NCBI RefSeq assembly: GCF_005670685.2
Contig: NZ_CP062008.1
Span: forward strand, 5,456,001 to 5,520,000
Length of the DNA stretch: 64,000 nucleotides
Direction of reading: 5' to 3'
DNA from: Mycolicibacterium mucogenicum DSM 44124
GTDB taxonomy: Bacteria; Actinomycetota; Actinomycetes; Mycobacteriales; Mycobacteriaceae
Shown here: positions 51,901-62,116 of the stretch, one piece after another
Layout: the number at the start of each line of letters is the position of its first letter
Numbering within the stretch: position 1 is the stretch's first letter
Notes under the pieces: model-generated
Database searches by the model: none
Seen by the model: only the letters and a program-made list of their open reading frames with translations
Told to the model about the DNA's origin: nothing
Position numbers and translations under genes: made by a program

Positions 51901-54900
51901 TCAATTTCCGCGATGTGATGGCGGCGTTGGGCATGTATCCCGGCCAGTCCCCCGTGCTGGGCGCCGAGGGCGCCGGCGTGGTGGTGGAGACCGGTCCGGG
52001 CGTCTCGGGCGTCGCGGTCGGTAATGCCGTGATCGGACTGACGGCCGGCACGGGCCCGGTGGCCGTGGTCGATCACCAGCTGCTCACCACGGTGCCGGCG
52101 GGCTGGTCACTCGAGGAGGCTGCCGGGGTCTCAGTGGCATTCCTGACGGCGCTGTACGGGTTGGTGGATTTGGCCGGCATCTCTGCCGGGGAATCGGTGC
52201 TTGTGCACGCGGGTACCGGCGGGGTGGGCATGGCGGCGGTGCAGCTGGCTCGGCACTTCGGGGCGGACGTCTTCGTCACCGCCAGCCCCGGCAAGTGGAG
52301 CACGTTGCGCGCCATGGGTTTTGACGACGATCACATCGGCGATTCCCGGACCCTCGATTTCGAGGAGAAGTTCCTGGCGGTGACCGGGGGCCGCGGAGTC
52401 GACATCGTGCTCGACTCGCTGGCCGGTGAATTCGTGGATGCGTCGCTCCGATTGCTGGTCCGCGGTGGACGATTCATCGAGATGGGCAAGACCGACATCC
52501 GCGATGCCGAGGCGGTCGCCGCGCAGTATGCCGGTGTCCGGTACCAGGCGTTCGACCTCTCCGAGGCCGAACCGCAACGGATGCAGGCGATGCTGTGCGA
52601 ATTGACCAAGCTCTTCGAAACGGAGCGGCTGCGACCCCTTCCCGTCACCACCTGGGACGTGCGCTGCGCACCGGAGGCCTACCGGTTCATCAGTCAGGCG
52701 CGCCATATCGGCAAGGTGGTGCTGACGATGCCGACGGCGCTGGCCGGCCGGCTCGCCGAGGGCACGGTGCTGATCACCGGCGCGACCGGAATGGTCGGCG
52801 CGCATCTGGCCCGGCATCTGGTCGGCGCCTACGGCGTCCGGCACCTGGTGCTGGCCAGCCGGCGTGGGGATCGCGCCGAGGGCGCCGCCGCGCTGGCCGC
52901 CGAATTGGAAAGTGCCGGCGCGCAGGTGGATTTGGTGGCCTGCGACGTCGCCGATCCGGCCGCGGTCGCCGCGATGGTGACGCAGTGCGGCCCAACATTG
53001 CGCGGAGTGGTTCACGCCGCGGGCGTCCTCGACGATGCGGTGATCGCCTCGCTGACCCCCGACCGGCTGGATGCGGTGTTGCGAGCCAAGGTGGACGCGG
53101 TCTGGAATCTGCACGAGGCCACCCGCCATCTGAATCTGGCGATGTTCGTGTTGTGTTCGTCGATCGCCGCCACGGTGGGCGCACCGGGGCAGGGCAATTA
53201 CGCCGCCGCGAACGCGTTCCTGGACGGCTTTGCCGCCCATCGGAGAGCCCTGGGATTGCCCGGCACGTCGCTCGTGTGGGGATTGTGGGAACAGTCCGGT
53301 GGGATGACGGCCCACCTGAGCGACCGCGATCTGGCCCGGATCAGCAGCAGCGGGCTGGCGCCGATGACACCCGCACAGGCACTGCGGCTGTTCGACGACG
53401 CGCTGACGCACCAGCAACCTGTGATGGTGGCCGCCCGCCTGGACCGGGCAGCGCTGAACACCAAGGCCCGCAACGGAACTCTGCCGGCGTTGTTCAGCGG
53501 GCTGGTCCGCAGTCCCCGGCGGCGTCTCGCCAACGACGCCGGCGATGCCAACGGGTCGAAGTCAGCGCTGACGCAGCGTCTCAACGGCTTACCGCGCGAC
53601 GAACAGCGCGCGCTCCTGACCGACATGGTGTGCGCGCAAGCGGCAGCGGTTCTCGGCCACCCCACGCCCGACGACCTCGACCGCGAGGCCACGTTCGAGG
53701 ACCTGGGCTTCGACTCACTCACCGCCGTCGAACTACGCAACCGCCTCAAGACCGTGACGGGCCTGGCCCTGCCGCCGACTCTGATCTTCGACCATCCCAG
53801 CCCCAGCGCCCTCGCCACACACCTGGCCGGATCGCTCACCGACACCGATACTCCCGCGGCAGTGACGCACGTCGACGAGCCTGCCGGTCTGCCGGTGGAC
53901 GACCGGCTCGCCTACCTGGACCAGGCCGCGTTCCTCGCGCTGCGCGCGAGCCACGGCACGGTGCTGCAGATGACCTGGATCTACGACCGGGCCGTCGACG
54001 TCGCCGCGTTGCGGCGGTTTCACCACAACCTCGACCATGGGTTGCTGGGGCGCCGGATCGAGCGGGCGGCAGTGCCGTTCGCGCGTGATCGCTGGGTCCG
54101 GTCTCCCGCGGCGCCCGACATCGACTTCGCCGCCGCGCCACGGCCGCGCGCCGAGGTGAGCGCATGGTCCGACGAACGCGCAAGGCTGCCGCTCGATCCC
54201 GAGCGGGGACCCGGCTGGCACCTCGGGGTCCTCCCGCTCGACGGCGGCGCGACGGCGGTCAGCCTCGTGGCGTCGCATCTGATCGTCGATGCCATCGCCT
54301 TCGGGCAGGCGGTCGCCGACGCCGTCGAGGGCAGGACGCACGACCTCGGTTATCTGCCTCCGGCAGCACGGCCCCGCGGTCGCGCGCTGCGCGACGATCT
54401 GCGGCAGACGGTCAAGGACCTGCCCGACATGGCGCACGCCGTGGCCGCGGTGGCGCGGCTGGCCCGGCGCGAAAGCACAGAGCTCCGGCCGCCGACGACG
54501 ACAACGTCACCAAACAAGGCCGGCAGCAACCAGAAGGTCGACGTGCCCGGCCTCACCGCGCAGATCGACCTGGACGCCTGGGATGCCCGCGCGAAAAGCC
54601 TTGGCGGCGGCAGCAACTCGCTCATCGCCGGCATCGCGTGCCGGCTCGCGGTGGCGACCGGGCGCGTTCAGGAGGACGGGACGGTCACCCTGCGCTTCGT
54701 GCTGTCGCGGCGGACCGAGGGCGATACCCGCGCCAATGCGCTGACGAGTGCCGACGTCGTGGTCGACCCCACGCACGTGGCGAAGGACCTCGCGGACATC
54801 CGCGCCAGGATCACGCGAGCCACCCTCGAGACCATCGAGAACCCTGACGACGAGGCCCTGGCGCCGACGGCCCTGGCGGCGATCACGCCGAAGTGGGCGG

Positions 54901-55226
54901 TCCGGAAGTTCGGCGCGATGGCAGCAGGCGGCGCCGTCGTGCCCGTCACATGCTCCAACGTCGGCGACGTGCCGGCGGCGGTGTGCCGGCCCGACGGCAC
55001 CGAGGCCGCCTACCTGTCGATGCGATCGGTCGAGCCCGACATCACGAGGGGCTTGCTCGAGGCCATGGGCGGGCAGATGTTCCTGTCGTCAGGGCGCGCC
55101 GGCGGGAAGATGTCGATCAGGATTTCCGCCTATCTCCCGGGCCGGCTCAATACCCGGGAAGCGTTGCGCGACAATGTGTCACGAGTCCTCGCCGAATTCG
55201 ATCTGGATGCGCAGATCGACTACTGA
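45963..55226 (+). CDS. Fused FadD22-type ligase / Pks15/1-type polyketide synthase / PapA-like acyltransferase
   Basis: 3087 residues. Domains in order: p-hydroxybenzoyl-AMP ligase (1-495; [10 protein letters not shown] near 155, STGKLVRP near 482), carrier domain (Ser572 in LGFDSK), ketosynthase from 629 (Cys798 in DTACSSS, His933, His973), acyltransferase (Ser1245 in GHSVG; HAFH at 1342, pointing to malonyl-CoA), dehydratase (His1550 in [10 protein letters not shown]), enoyl reductase (about 1950-2250, GTGGVG near 2082), ketoreductase (ATGMVG near 2272, Tyr2413), carrier (Ser2585 in LGFDSL), then a condensation/PapA-like domain (about 2640-3087; SHLIVDA with His2772, Asp2776). In M. tuberculosis FadD22 and Pks15/1 are separate proteins and no such C-terminal domain is attached. 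All catalytic residues are intact. I infer iterative, fully reducing extension of p-hydroxybenzoate, then transfer to an acceptor. No thioesterase is present. Confidence 0.93.
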   Translation: MTLPNGNVAALLAERASEAGWRDRPAYHAPHVVTHGQIHDGAARLGTVLQRRGLSTGDRVLLCLPDSPELVQLLLACLGRGIVAFLANPELNRRDHSFAETDTDPALVITSSALLDRFRESTVADAAELVSEAADADPANYEPLTGDRHAYATYTSGTTGAPKAAIHRHSDVWAYVEAMCDRALQLTANDVGLCSAPMYFAYGLGNAVWFPLATGSSAVIVKRPVTPEATAELSTTFGASVLYGVPTFFARIVDACSPESFRSLRCLVSAGEALDVRLAERMTEFFGDIPILDGIGSTEVGQTFVSNTIADWRPGTIGKVLPPYQIRVLTAEGTSAPPGVVGNLWVRGPSISPGYWNRPAGTLVRDGDWHDTRDRVSVDADGWVTYCYRADDTEIIGGVNVNPRDIERLITQDDRVAHAAVVGVRESPGVSALQAFLVPAENAVVDESVFRDLHQRLISQLSAVQVPHRFVVVEQLPRTSTGKLVRPALRAESPAPPIWDYPAAETPSDTTPPTPERTPNHVTLSDRVAALQQEQHRLVADTVCAEVAKMLGLTDPQSLNRELAFSELGFDSKMTVELRNRLTAVTGLQLSDTVGWDYGSIGQLARHVEAQLSSGSGPAAAAPATAADEPIAIVGMGCRFPGGVDTPQGLWELVANARDVVSEFPTDRGWDANGLFDPDPDAAGKTYTRWGGFLTDVAGFDAGFFGIGPSEARAMDPQQRLLLECSWEALEQAGIDPASLHGSATGVFTGVFAQRYGAAGTDRLEGYGLTGSALSVASGRVSYVLGLQGPAVSVDTACSSSLVSLHWAAQSLRSGECDLALAGGVTVMTSPETFIGFSRQRGLAPDGRCKAFAGAADGTAWGEGAGVLALERLSDAQRLGHPVLAVVRGSAVNQDGASNGLTAPNGPSQQRVIRAALASAGLTAADVDVVEGHGTGTTLGDPIEAQALLAAYGQDRPAERPLWVGSIKSNMGHTQAAAGVAGVIKMVQAMRHGVMPATLHVDVPSPRVNWDRGAVSVLTEARPWPLDGRPRRAGVSSFGISGTNAHVILEQGPTAEPESPGPTNPSGPLPWVISAKSAEALSAQADRLSAHLRAHPQLEPVDVGYSLARRSTFEHRAVVLGADRAALTAGLAALAAGEPDAAVVAGRAGAVGKSVVVFPGQGSQCLGMGRQLYDQLPLYAKTFDAVADELDRHLRLPLREVLWGSDSGLLDSTEFAQPALFAVEVSLFAVLRSWGVAPDFVLGHSVGEFSAAYVAGVLTLPDAALLIAARGRLMQALPPGGAMTAVSAGEHTVAPLLADGAVIAAINAPESVVISGPQGAVNATADRLAGQGHRVHPLAVSHAFHSPLMEPMLDEFARIAARVEPRRPQIPLISNVTAQSVGADGDFGSARYWVEHIRKPVHFADGIRNLQPHGATHFIEVGPGSGLTAAVEQSVSPAEPVTVSLLGKGRPETTALLHGAARLFTTGMPIAWPALFDGSGGRRIELPTYAFQRRRFWTMPTAAGPAGTAALGLDAAHHPLLSAVLERPDSGGVVLTGRLSLAEQPWLADHLIGGVVLFPGTGFVELALRAGDEVGCGTIEELVLAAPLVLDEDAATQLQVVVSAATESGSRAVSVYARRDESDAEWSLHAEGTLTARPVEHSADLTAWPPPGAVPVDVSDGYARLAERGYEYGPAFHGLVALWRRGPELFAEVAAPDEAGVVDTMGIHPAVLDAVLHAAGLAIDTAQRMLPFCWRGVTLHSGGAGRVRARITVLGDDELSVEVADDAGSPVLTARSLTTRPITADQLPAAADGPLEVIWTPISLSPKVDPTDRDRVIVWECPAADDDVVGSVHAATRAALEVLQHWLADERAGTLVVSTRGAVGPAGEDVSDLAAAAVWGLVRSAQAENPGRIVLLDTDGSADPTELVAAGEPQLVVRSGKVHAARLAAAPALLAPLDGAWRLTVGGDGTLENLAIRACPEVEAPLQPGQVRVAVAAVGVNFRDVMAALGMYPGQSPVLGAEGAGVVVETGPGVSGVAVGNAVIGLTAGTGPVAVVDHQLLTTVPAGWSLEEAAGVSVAFLTALYGLVDLAGISAGESVLVHAGTGGVGMAAVQLARHFGADVFVTASPGKWSTLRAMGFDDDHIGDSRTLDFEEKFLAVTGGRGVDIVLDSLAGEFVDASLRLLVRGGRFIEMGKTDIRDAEAVAAQYAGVRYQAFDLSEAEPQRMQAMLCELTKLFETERLRPLPVTTWDVRCAPEAYRFISQARHIGKVVLTMPTALAGRLAEGTVLITGATGMVGAHLARHLVGAYGVRHLVLASRRGDRAEGAAALAAELESAGAQVDLVACDVADPAAVAAMVTQCGPTLRGVVHAAGVLDDAVIASLTPDRLDAVLRAKVDAVWNLHEATRHLNLAMFVLCSSIAATVGAPGQGNYAAANAFLDGFAAHRRALGLPGTSLVWGLWEQSGGMTAHLSDRDLARISSSGLAPMTPAQALRLFDDALTHQQPVMVAARLDRAALNTKARNGTLPALFSGLVRSPRRRLANDAGDANGSKSALTQRLNGLPRDEQRALLTDMVCAQAAAVLGHPTPDDLDREATFEDLGFDSLTAVELRNRLKTVTGLALPPTLIFDHPSPSALATHLAGSLTDTDTPAAVTHVDEPAGLPVDDRLAYLDQAAFLALRASHGTVLQMTWIYDRAVDVAALRRFHHNLDHGLLGRRIERAAVPFARDRWVRSPAAPDIDFAAAPRPRAEVSAWSDERARLPLDPERGPGWHLGVLPLDGGATAVSLVASHLIVDAIAFGQAVADAVEGRTHDLGYLPPAARPRGRALRDDLRQTVKDLPDMAHAVAAVARLARRESTELRPPTTTTSPNKAGSNQKVDVPGLTAQIDLDAWDARAKSLGGGSNSLIAGIACRLAVATGRVQEDGTVTLRFVLSRRTEGDTRANALTSADVVVDPTHVAKDLADIRARITRATLETIENPDDEALAPTALAAITPKWAVRKFGAMAAGGAVVPVTCSNVGDVPAAVCRPDGTEAAYLSMRSVEPDITRGLLEAMGGQMFLSSGRAGGKMSIRISAYLPGRLNTREALRDNVSRVLAEFDLDAQIDY

Positions 55227-56131
55227 CCGCCTGCCGCGGCCTGTTCCCGGGCAGCACGGGCCACCGGCGAGTACTCCAGGTAGTCCAGTGCCATCTGTGT
55301 CGACGCTTCCGCGTTCGGGTGATAGCCGGGCCGGATGTAGCGGAACGGCACCGTCACCATGAGCAGCCAGGGACCCGGCACCCGGTACTCCCGTGAGGCG
55401 CGCAACCAATCGCGGAACCGCGGCTTGGCGGAAATGGTCGGGTCCGCGTTCATGAGGTACCGCATGCCTCGGTACCACGTGAGCAGGAAGCCGGGCGCGG
55501 TGAGCAGCATGGTGACTGCCCGCATGACGTAGTTGCCGCACAGATGCTGGTAGATGTCGAACACCAGCGCGCGGTGTTCGATCTCCTCGGCCCCGTGCCA
55601 GCGCAGCAGGTCCAGCATGGTCGGATCGGCGCCGGCGTAGTCGAGGCCGCGGTTCTGGATCGTCCACTGCCCCAGCGCGGCGTTGAACGGTTCCAGGGCG
55701 GCGGCCACCGCCAGGCGCTGGTACAGCGCCCACCGCTGCACCACCCGCGGCAATCGCGACTGTTTGGCAGCCGCCTTGTCGCCCACCGCGGGCAGTTCGG
55801 TGGACATCGTGCCGGTGAAGGGCGCGGTGTCGATGTCCTGTTCCACCAGATGCTGCAGCACCATCTGGTGCGCCTGGGCGTGCCAGGCCTCCTGCTGCAC
55901 GAACGGCTTGATGGCGGCTTTCATCTCCGGGTCGTCGACGAGCGGTTCCGCCTCGTTGACGACCTGGATGAACCAGCGCTCACCGGCCGGCAGCATCAGA
56001 TGCAGCACGTTCAGCATGTGGGTGGAAAACGGATCGCCGGGAACCCAGTGCAGCGGCGTGTCCGACCAGTCGAACCGGACCTTTCGGCGGTGGGTCGGAT
56101 ATCCGTCGTGGTGGACCTCGTGATCAGCCAT
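55220..56131 (-). CDS. PF10118-type metal-dependent hydrolase-like protein
   Basis: 303 residues from ATG 56131 ([20 protein letters not shown]). All-helical, with di-iron-like motifs [10 protein letters not shown] (ExxH) and [13 protein letters not shown] (EExxH), as in the predicted metal-dependent hydrolases related to ferritin-like proteins. The 3' end overlaps the megasynthase stop by 7 bp on the opposite strand. It could oxidise or hydrolyse a lipid, but no activity is established for the family. Confidence 0.82.
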   Translation of the reverse strand: MADHEVHHDGYPTHRRKVRFDWSDTPLHWVPGDPFSTHMLNVLHLMLPAGERWFIQVVNEAEPLVDDPEMKAAIKPFVQQEAWHAQAHQMVLQHLVEQDIDTAPFTGTMSTELPAVGDKAAAKQSRLPRVVQRWALYQRLAVAAALEPFNAALGQWTIQNRGLDYAGADPTMLDLLRWHGAEEIEHRALVFDIYQHLCGNYVMRAVTMLLTAPGFLLTWYRGMRYLMNADPTISAKPRFRDWLRASREYRVPGPWLLMVTVPFRYIRPGYHPNAEASTQMALDYLEYSPVARAAREQAAAGGQ

Positions 56132-56165
56132 GCCCACTCTTTTCCCAGTTGGAGGCGGTTCAACC

Positions 56166-56906
56166 CTACGCCAACAACCCCGCACCCTGCGCGATGAACG
56201 CCAGGCCGACGAGCGTCACGATCGCCACCACGATCTGCTGCCGGTAGCCGCCGACCCAGTCGTGCACTTTCCGCAGTGCCGCTTGGGTTTTCGCCGGTGC
56301 GACGACGTTGCAGAGCAGCACCACCTCGACGACGGCGAGGCTCACCACGATGAACACGAGCGCGACGCCGATCTGCGTACCGATGGCGGCGCCCGACGCC
56401 AGGATCGTGGTCAGGGCGAACAGCACGAGCGACGGGTTCGGGCCGGCCCAGAAGCCGATCACCGCCGCGACCCACAGCGCCCCGCTCTCCCAGGCCCGCT
56501 GCGCACGCCCCAGCAATCCGCCCCGCGGCGGCGCGTCCGGGTCCCGGTGCAACAACTTCGAGATGGGTGAGACGTCGTCGCCCGGCGTGCGCCGGCGCGT
56601 CACCATCCGCACCGCCGTCACCGCCGCGATGACCAGAAGCAGCACGCCAACGGCCACCTGGAGAAGCCGCATCGTCGCGCTCGCGGTGGTCCGCGGATTG
56701 GCCAGATCGTGCACCCACGCCAGGTCGGTGTAATGCAACGCCAGCAGCGGAAGCATCAGCAGCATGACGCTCGCGGTCACGCAGCCGACCCAGTACACCA
56801 GCAGGTTCTGCGCCGGGCGCGGCCGGGAGATCAGCAACAGGTTGACGCCGAGGCGCACCGGATCGAACGCGATCGGCAGTGCCAGCACCGCCACAGAACC
56901 CCACAT
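56166..56906 (-). CDS. GAP-family membrane protein (lipid-addressing type)
   Basis: 246 residues, six membrane helices in two halves: VAVLALPIAFDPVRLGVNLLLIS, LLVYWVGCVTASVMLLMLPL, then after a Pro-rich loop LWVAAVIGFWAGPNPSLVLFALTTI and more. The pattern PxxFDPxR...G with FWAGPNP is that of the GAP/Sap family, whose members move glycopeptidolipids or sulfolipids to the mycobacterial surface. A TTG three codons earlier is an alternative start. Its presence beside a lipid-type polyketide synthase suggests export of the product; that link is inference. Confidence 0.82.
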   Translation of the reverse strand: MWGSVAVLALPIAFDPVRLGVNLLLISRPRPAQNLLVYWVGCVTASVMLLMLPLLALHYTDLAWVHDLANPRTTASATMRLLQVAVGVLLLVIAAVTAVRMVTRRRTPGDDVSPISKLLHRDPDAPPRGGLLGRAQRAWESGALWVAAVIGFWAGPNPSLVLFALTTILASGAAIGTQIGVALVFIVVSLAVVEVVLLCNVVAPAKTQAALRKVHDWVGGYRQQIVVAIVTLVGLAFIAQGAGLLA

Positions 56907-56936
56907 TGCCGCCAACTTACCGGGCGCGGCGGAGTG

Positions 56937-58820
56937 TCAGCTGGGCCGCAGCACCGGGATGAGCGCGTCGATCACCGAGCTGTCCTCGATGGTGGACGGG
57001 ACGACGTAGTCGGTGCCTTCGGCGATCTGCCGCATGGTCTTTCGCAGGATCTTCCCCGAGCGGGTCTTGGGCAGCGCGCCCACGACCGTCACGTCACGGA
57101 AGGTGGCGACGGCGCCGATCTGGTCGCGCACCATCGCCGCGAGTTCCTGTTGCAGTACCCCGCCGTCGATGTCCGCCCCGGCCTTGAGCACGACATAGCC
57201 GCTCGGCCGCTGGCCCTTGAGATCGTCGTGGATGCCGATGACGGCGCACTCCGCGACAGCCCGGTGGCCGGCGATGACGGCTTCGATGCTTCCTGTCGAA
57301 AGCCGGTGCCCCGCAACGTTGATGACGTCGTCGGTGCGGCCCAGCACCGTCAGGTAGCCGTCGTCGTCGACGTAGCCGAAGTCACCGGTGAGGTAGTAGC
57401 CGGGGAACGCCGACAGGTACGACTGCACGAAGCCCTTGTCGTTCTGCCACAACCCGGCGAGGGTGCCGGGCGGCAGCGGCAGCTTGATGACGATGTTGCC
57501 CTCGACGCCGGGCGCGACCGGGTTGCCCGAGGCATCCACGATGCCGACGCGGTAGCCGGGTACCGGCACGGTCGGGGAGCCGGCCTTGATGGGCATGGGT
57601 TCGAGCCCGCGGAGGTTCGCGCAGATGGCCCAGCCGGTTTCGGTCTGCCACCAGTGGTCGACGACGGGGCAGTGCAGCTTCGCCGAGGCCCACTCGTAGG
57701 TGTCGGGGTCCAGGCGCTCCCCGGCGACGAACAGCGTGCGCAGCGTCGAAATGTCATGGCCCGCAAGCATCGACGCTTCGGGATCAGCTTTGCGGATGGC
57801 ACGCAGCGCGGTCGGCGCGGTGAACAGCGCTTCGACCCGATGCTGTTCGATGACCCGCCAGAAGGCGCCGGCGTCGGGGGTGCCGACGGGCTTGCCTTCG
57901 TAGAGCACCGTGGTGGCGCCGGCGATCAGCGGCCCGTACACGATGTACGAACTGCCGACGACCCACCCGATGTCCGAGGCCGTCCACATCACCTGGCCGG
58001 CGCTGATGTCGTAGACGTTCTTCATCGACCAGGCCAGCGCGACGGCGTGCCCGCCGTTGTCGCGCACGACGCCCTTGGGCCGGCCGGTCGTGCCGGAGGT
58101 GTAGAGGATGTACAGCGGGTCGGTGGCGGCCACCGGCACCGGAGCGACGGGCTCGGCCCCCGCGACCAATGCGTCCCAATCGAGGTAGCCCGGGTAGTCG
58201 GCGGCCTCTCCCGCGATCTCGCCGCGGTTCTTGACGATCACGGTGGCCGGCGCCGCGGTGGTCAGCGTCAGCGCCTTGGCGACGACGGGCAGGTACTCGA
58301 CGGTGCGCCCCGGCTCCAGACCACCCGAGGCGGTCAGCAGCGCTACCGGCTGTGCGTCGTCGATCCGGGCCGCGAGTTCGTTGGCCGCGAACCCGCCGAA
58401 CACCACCGAGTGGACGGCGCCGATGCGGGCGCAGGCCAGCATGGCGATGACCGCTTCGGGGATCATCGGCATGTAGATCACGACGCGGTCGCCCTTGGTG
58501 ACGCCTTGTGCGGCAAGCACTCCGGCGAACCGCGCTACGCGGTCGAGTAGTTCGGCGTACGTGAAGGACTGTTGCACGCCGACCATCGCCGAGTCGTAGA
58601 TCAGCGCGGTGCGGTCGCCGTTACCGGCCTCGACGTGGCGGTCGAGAGCGTTGTAGCAGGTGTTGAGCTGCCCGTCGGGGAACCAGCGGTAGTGCGGTGC
58701 CGCGGATTCGTCGAGCGCGCGGGTCGGCGCGACGGTCCAGTCGATGGCCTGCGCGGCCGTCAGCCAGAAGTCGTCGGGCCGCTCGGCGGCGGCCTCGAAC
58801 GCCTCGCGATATGCGCTCAC
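56937..58820 (-). CDS. prpE: Propionyl-CoA synthetase-like acyl-CoA ligase
   Basis: 627 residues of the acetyl/propionyl-CoA synthetase family. AMP-binding loop YTSGTTGRPKGVV; DNGGHAVALAWSMKN and LYEGKPVGTPDAGAFWRVIE favour the propionate (PrpE) branch; TGDFGY and C-terminal RSGKILR (acetylatable Lys). The start GTG 58820 overlaps the aminotransferase stop in a GTGA junction, so this ligase is the last gene of the permease-aminotransferase unit. It would convert propionate or acetate to the CoA ester. Confidence 0.88.
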   Translation of the reverse strand: MSAYREAFEAAAERPDDFWLTAAQAIDWTVAPTRALDESAAPHYRWFPDGQLNTCYNALDRHVEAGNGDRTALIYDSAMVGVQQSFTYAELLDRVARFAGVLAAQGVTKGDRVVIYMPMIPEAVIAMLACARIGAVHSVVFGGFAANELAARIDDAQPVALLTASGGLEPGRTVEYLPVVAKALTLTTAAPATVIVKNRGEIAGEAADYPGYLDWDALVAGAEPVAPVPVAATDPLYILYTSGTTGRPKGVVRDNGGHAVALAWSMKNVYDISAGQVMWTASDIGWVVGSSYIVYGPLIAGATTVLYEGKPVGTPDAGAFWRVIEQHRVEALFTAPTALRAIRKADPEASMLAGHDISTLRTLFVAGERLDPDTYEWASAKLHCPVVDHWWQTETGWAICANLRGLEPMPIKAGSPTVPVPGYRVGIVDASGNPVAPGVEGNIVIKLPLPPGTLAGLWQNDKGFVQSYLSAFPGYYLTGDFGYVDDDGYLTVLGRTDDVINVAGHRLSTGSIEAVIAGHRAVAECAVIGIHDDLKGQRPSGYVVLKAGADIDGGVLQQELAAMVRDQIGAVATFRDVTVVGALPKTRSGKILRKTMRQIAEGTDYVVPSTIEDSSVIDALIPVLRPS

Positions 58821-60142
58821 GCGATCTCCTTGACGACGGCGGAGAACACCGTCATGAACCAGTCGAGGTCCGACATCGAGAACACCAGAGGGGGTCGCAC
58901 TTTGAGGATGTTGCCATGTCCGCCGCACACAGAGATCAGAACGCGGTTATCCCGCATCATGTCGACGATGCGCTGGGCGGTGCCCCTGTCGTGCTCCTTG
59001 GTGTCGGGGTCGGTGACGATCTCGATTCCGGTGTACAGCCCGGTGCCGCGGATGTCGCCGAGGAACGGGTACTCCTTGGCCAGGACGCGCAGTTCGGACC
59101 GCCATTGGTCGCCCACGGCCGCGGCGTGTTCGGCGAGCCCGTCGCCCTGGATGACGTCGAGGACGGCCTGCGCGGCGGCCATCGACACCGGGTTACCGCC
59201 GAAGGTGTTGAAGTACGGGGTTTCCCGCGCGAAGGCGTCGAGAATCTCCGGGCGGGCGGCCATCGCGGCGACGGGGATGCCGTTGCCCATGGGCTTGCCC
59301 ATCGTCACCAGGTCGGGCACCACACCGTGCCGTTGGAATCCCCACATCGCCTCGCCGGTCCGCGAGAAGCCCGGCTGCACCTCGTCGGCGATGAACACGC
59401 CGCCGGCGCGGTGCACGACCTCGACAGCCGGCCCCAGGACCGACGGATCCACGTAGATGCCGTCGGAGGAGAAGATCGAATCCAGCAGCAGCGCACTGAA
59501 CTTGTGGCCGTGCCGCTCGAGATCGGCGATCGCGGCGCTGATCTGGTCGGCGAACCAGCGGCCCAGCACCGCCGGATCGATGCGGTACGAGTCCGGTGCC
59601 GGCACCGTGCGCACGTTGGCGCCCAGTGGCACCCCGACACCCAGCGACGGTGACATCGCCGAGATCAGCGCACTGTTGCCGTGGTACGCCTCCGCGGTGA
59701 CGATGACCCCGGTGCCGCCGCTGTACTGCTCGGCGACCCGGACCGCCAGGTCGTTGGCCTCGGATCCCGTGCAGGTGTACATGATCGACGAGATCTCCGC
59801 CGGGAACGTGGCCAGCAGTTGCTCGGAGTAATCGAGGATGCCGCCGTGCAGGTAGCGGGTGTGGGTGTTGAGTTCCGACATCTGTCGGGTGACGGCCTCG
59901 ATGACCCGCGGGTTGCAGTGCCCGACGCTGGCCACGTTGTTGTAGGCGTCGAGGTACTTGTTGCCGTCGGCGTCATAGAGATGGGCGCCCGCGCCTTTGA
60001 CCAGATGGACGGGCCGGTTGTAGAACAGCCGGTACGACGGACCCAGCGTCGATCGCCGCTTCTCGACCATGGCATCGGTGGTGGGGTCGAGCTCTTCCCC
60101 GCCGGTGTAGCTGTTGGAGTCCATGATTGTGGAGAAAGCCAT
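58817..60142 (-). CDS. Class III aminotransferase / phospho-lyase-like PLP enzyme
   Basis: 441 residues. PLP signatures: TCTGSEANDLAVRVA, FIADEVQPGFSRTG, and Lys in TMGKPMGNGIP. The N-terminal RPVHLVKGAGAHLYDADG and NNVASVGHCNP resemble AGXT2-like enzymes, which include ethanolamine-phosphate and hydroxylysine-phosphate phospho-lyases. A kinase gene just across the divergent promoter favours a phospho-lyase role over plain transamination. AAGGA precedes ATG 60142. Confidence 0.86.
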   Translation of the reverse strand: MAFSTIMDSNSYTGGEELDPTTDAMVEKRRSTLGPSYRLFYNRPVHLVKGAGAHLYDADGNKYLDAYNNVASVGHCNPRVIEAVTRQMSELNTHTRYLHGGILDYSEQLLATFPAEISSIMYTCTGSEANDLAVRVAEQYSGGTGVIVTAEAYHGNSALISAMSPSLGVGVPLGANVRTVPAPDSYRIDPAVLGRWFADQISAAIADLERHGHKFSALLLDSIFSSDGIYVDPSVLGPAVEVVHRAGGVFIADEVQPGFSRTGEAMWGFQRHGVVPDLVTMGKPMGNGIPVAAMAARPEILDAFARETPYFNTFGGNPVSMAAAQAVLDVIQGDGLAEHAAAVGDQWRSELRVLAKEYPFLGDIRGTGLYTGIEIVTDPDTKEHDRGTAQRIVDMMRDNRVLISVCGGHGNILKVRPPLVFSMSDLDWFMTVFSAVVKEIA

Positions 60143-60193
60143 GTTCGTTGTCCTTGCGGTAGAAAGCGATCGGCGCCGGGTCCGGGTTTGTTG

Positions 60194-61774
60194 TCAGCGT
60201 TCTTCGTCGAGCACGACGCGCCCCAATCGGTCGTAGCGCTGCGGGGACTGCGCCCGAAGTACCAGGGCGACAAGGATTCCGGCGATGGCGGTGCCGCCGA
60301 CCACCCAGGGAATCGACGCGAACACGACGTCGTCCTTGGCCGTACCCGCTGCGAACGAGGCGTTCTTGATCAGCAGGTAGATGACGTACAGCATGCCGAT
60401 GCCACCGAGCCCGGGAGCCACCAAGGTGCGGAACCAGTGCGCGGTCTCCGGATGCTGCTTGCGCACATGGAAGTACGAGACCACCGAGAACGCCGCCATC
60501 GCCTGCACGATCAGAATGGCGGAGGTACCCAGCAGCGCGGCAAGGCCGTAGAGCCCGCTGTAGGGATCGCGACCGGAGAACGCGAACCACAGCACGATCA
60601 CCAGGGTGATGGCCGTCTGCACGAAGCCCGCGACGTGCGGGGAGCCGTGGATTTGGTGGGTACGGCCAATGGTTTTCGCGGTTCTGGGCAGGATGTCTTC
60701 GCGGCCGAGCGCGTAGATGTAGCGGGCTGCGCAGTTGTGGAAGGCCATGCCGCACGCGTAGGAGCCGGTGGTGAGCAGGATCTGGAACATGGTCACGGCC
60801 CAGCCGCCGAGGTGCTCGCGCACCGGGGTGAAGAAGATTTCACCGGCGGTGTTTGTATCCTGCGCCAGCGCAATGGATTTGCTGGGTCCGGTGCCCACGA
60901 TCGCCAGCCACGACACCACGATGTAGAACGCCCCGATGCCGAGCACCGACGACATGATCGCGATCGGGATGATCTTCTTGGGGTTCTTGGACTCTTCGCC
61001 GTACATGGCACTGGACTCGAAACCGACCCAGGACCAGAAGGCGAAGAACAAGCCGATTCCGGCGGAGCCGACCACGGCCATGGTGCCCGCGCCGCTGACG
61101 TTCGGGACGACGGCGTCGAGCCCCTTGAGCCCGTTGATCGGGTTGAGTGATGACAGCGACCAGCCTTCCGGACCACCGCCGCTGACGACCACCGAACCAG
61201 CCATCAGCGTCAACATCACGATCTCGGTGATCAGCAGGCCGCCAAGCACTTTCGCGGCCAGGTTGACATCGAAGTAGGTGAGCACCGCGTTGGCGACGAT
61301 CATCACGATGGCGAACAGCAACCACGGCAGGTGGACGTTGAACAGTGATGCGAACAAGTCCCGCGAGAAGAACGAGAAGATGCCGACCAGAGATGCCTCG
61401 AAAACCACGTATGCCAGGACCGTCAGGAAGCCGGCCGACAGACCGAGCACCCGCCCGAGTCCGTGCGAGATGTAGCCGTAGAACGCCCCGGTGGCGGTGA
61501 TGTGCTTCGACATCGCCGCATAGCCGACAGCGAAGAGGCCGAGCACGATCGTCGCAATCAGGTACCCGGCGGGGGCTGCCGCACCGTTACCGGACCCGAC
61601 GGCGATCGGGACGTTGCCGACCATCGCGGTGATCGGGGCGGCGGTGGCCACCGCCATGAACAGCACGCCGATCAAGCCGACGGCGTTGGGTTTGAGGCGC
61701 TGCACGCCGGGGCCGCCGTCGGGCGGCGCCGAAGTCAGCGGGGCGGTTCGTGGGTGGTCGTCGATTTCACTCAT
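60194..61774 (-). CDS. APC-family amino acid/amine permease
   Basis: 526 residues, about 12-14 helices. The first helix VGLIGVLFMAVATAAPITAM and the consensus segment FFAFWSWVGFESSAMYGEES are typical of amino acid-polyamine-organocation transporters. It heads the minus-strand unit with the PLP enzyme and acyl-CoA ligase, and probably imports their amino-alcohol or amino-acid substrate. Confidence 0.9.
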   Translation of the reverse strand: MSEIDDHPRTAPLTSAPPDGGPGVQRLKPNAVGLIGVLFMAVATAAPITAMVGNVPIAVGSGNGAAAPAGYLIATIVLGLFAVGYAAMSKHITATGAFYGYISHGLGRVLGLSAGFLTVLAYVVFEASLVGIFSFFSRDLFASLFNVHLPWLLFAIVMIVANAVLTYFDVNLAAKVLGGLLITEIVMLTLMAGSVVVSGGGPEGWSLSSLNPINGLKGLDAVVPNVSGAGTMAVVGSAGIGLFFAFWSWVGFESSAMYGEESKNPKKIIPIAIMSSVLGIGAFYIVVSWLAIVGTGPSKSIALAQDTNTAGEIFFTPVREHLGGWAVTMFQILLTTGSYACGMAFHNCAARYIYALGREDILPRTAKTIGRTHQIHGSPHVAGFVQTAITLVIVLWFAFSGRDPYSGLYGLAALLGTSAILIVQAMAAFSVVSYFHVRKQHPETAHWFRTLVAPGLGGIGMLYVIYLLIKNASFAAGTAKDDVVFASIPWVVGGTAIAGILVALVLRAQSPQRYDRLGRVVLDEER

Positions 61775-62116
61775 GGGTGCTAACCGATCCGATCTGATGG
61801 GAGATGAGTCCGGGCCACGCTGGCCGGTTTTGGGTTTATTTGGTCTGCTCCGTCGAGCGGCACTTCAGCTATCCGATGGACCAATGGACCCCCACGCCAT
61901 CGGCACAGGGCTATTCGTACCAGACCGTCCCATAGCGGTCAATACCCGAACTACCTGCACACTTGCTGCGCGGTCTGCCGCAACGGCGCCATATTTCCGG
62001 CCCGTAAAGCTGTCGTTACCAATTTTCGGTTTTGGTTCACTTTCGGGCCAAAGTGCGCTACAACTGACCAGACCAAATAGTGACCGTGCCCACACCGCCA
62101 GTTCAGGAGAGCCACA
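61775..62116. promoter_or_regulatory. Divergent promoter region with matched operators
   Basis: 342 bp between the permease and kinase genes. TATTTGGTCTG (61837-61847) and its exact reverse complement CAGACCAAATA (62069-62079) each lie upstream of one divergent gene, at 62 and 37 bp from the start codons. One regulator could therefore govern both arms. No other gene is visible in this stretch. Confidence 0.55.
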
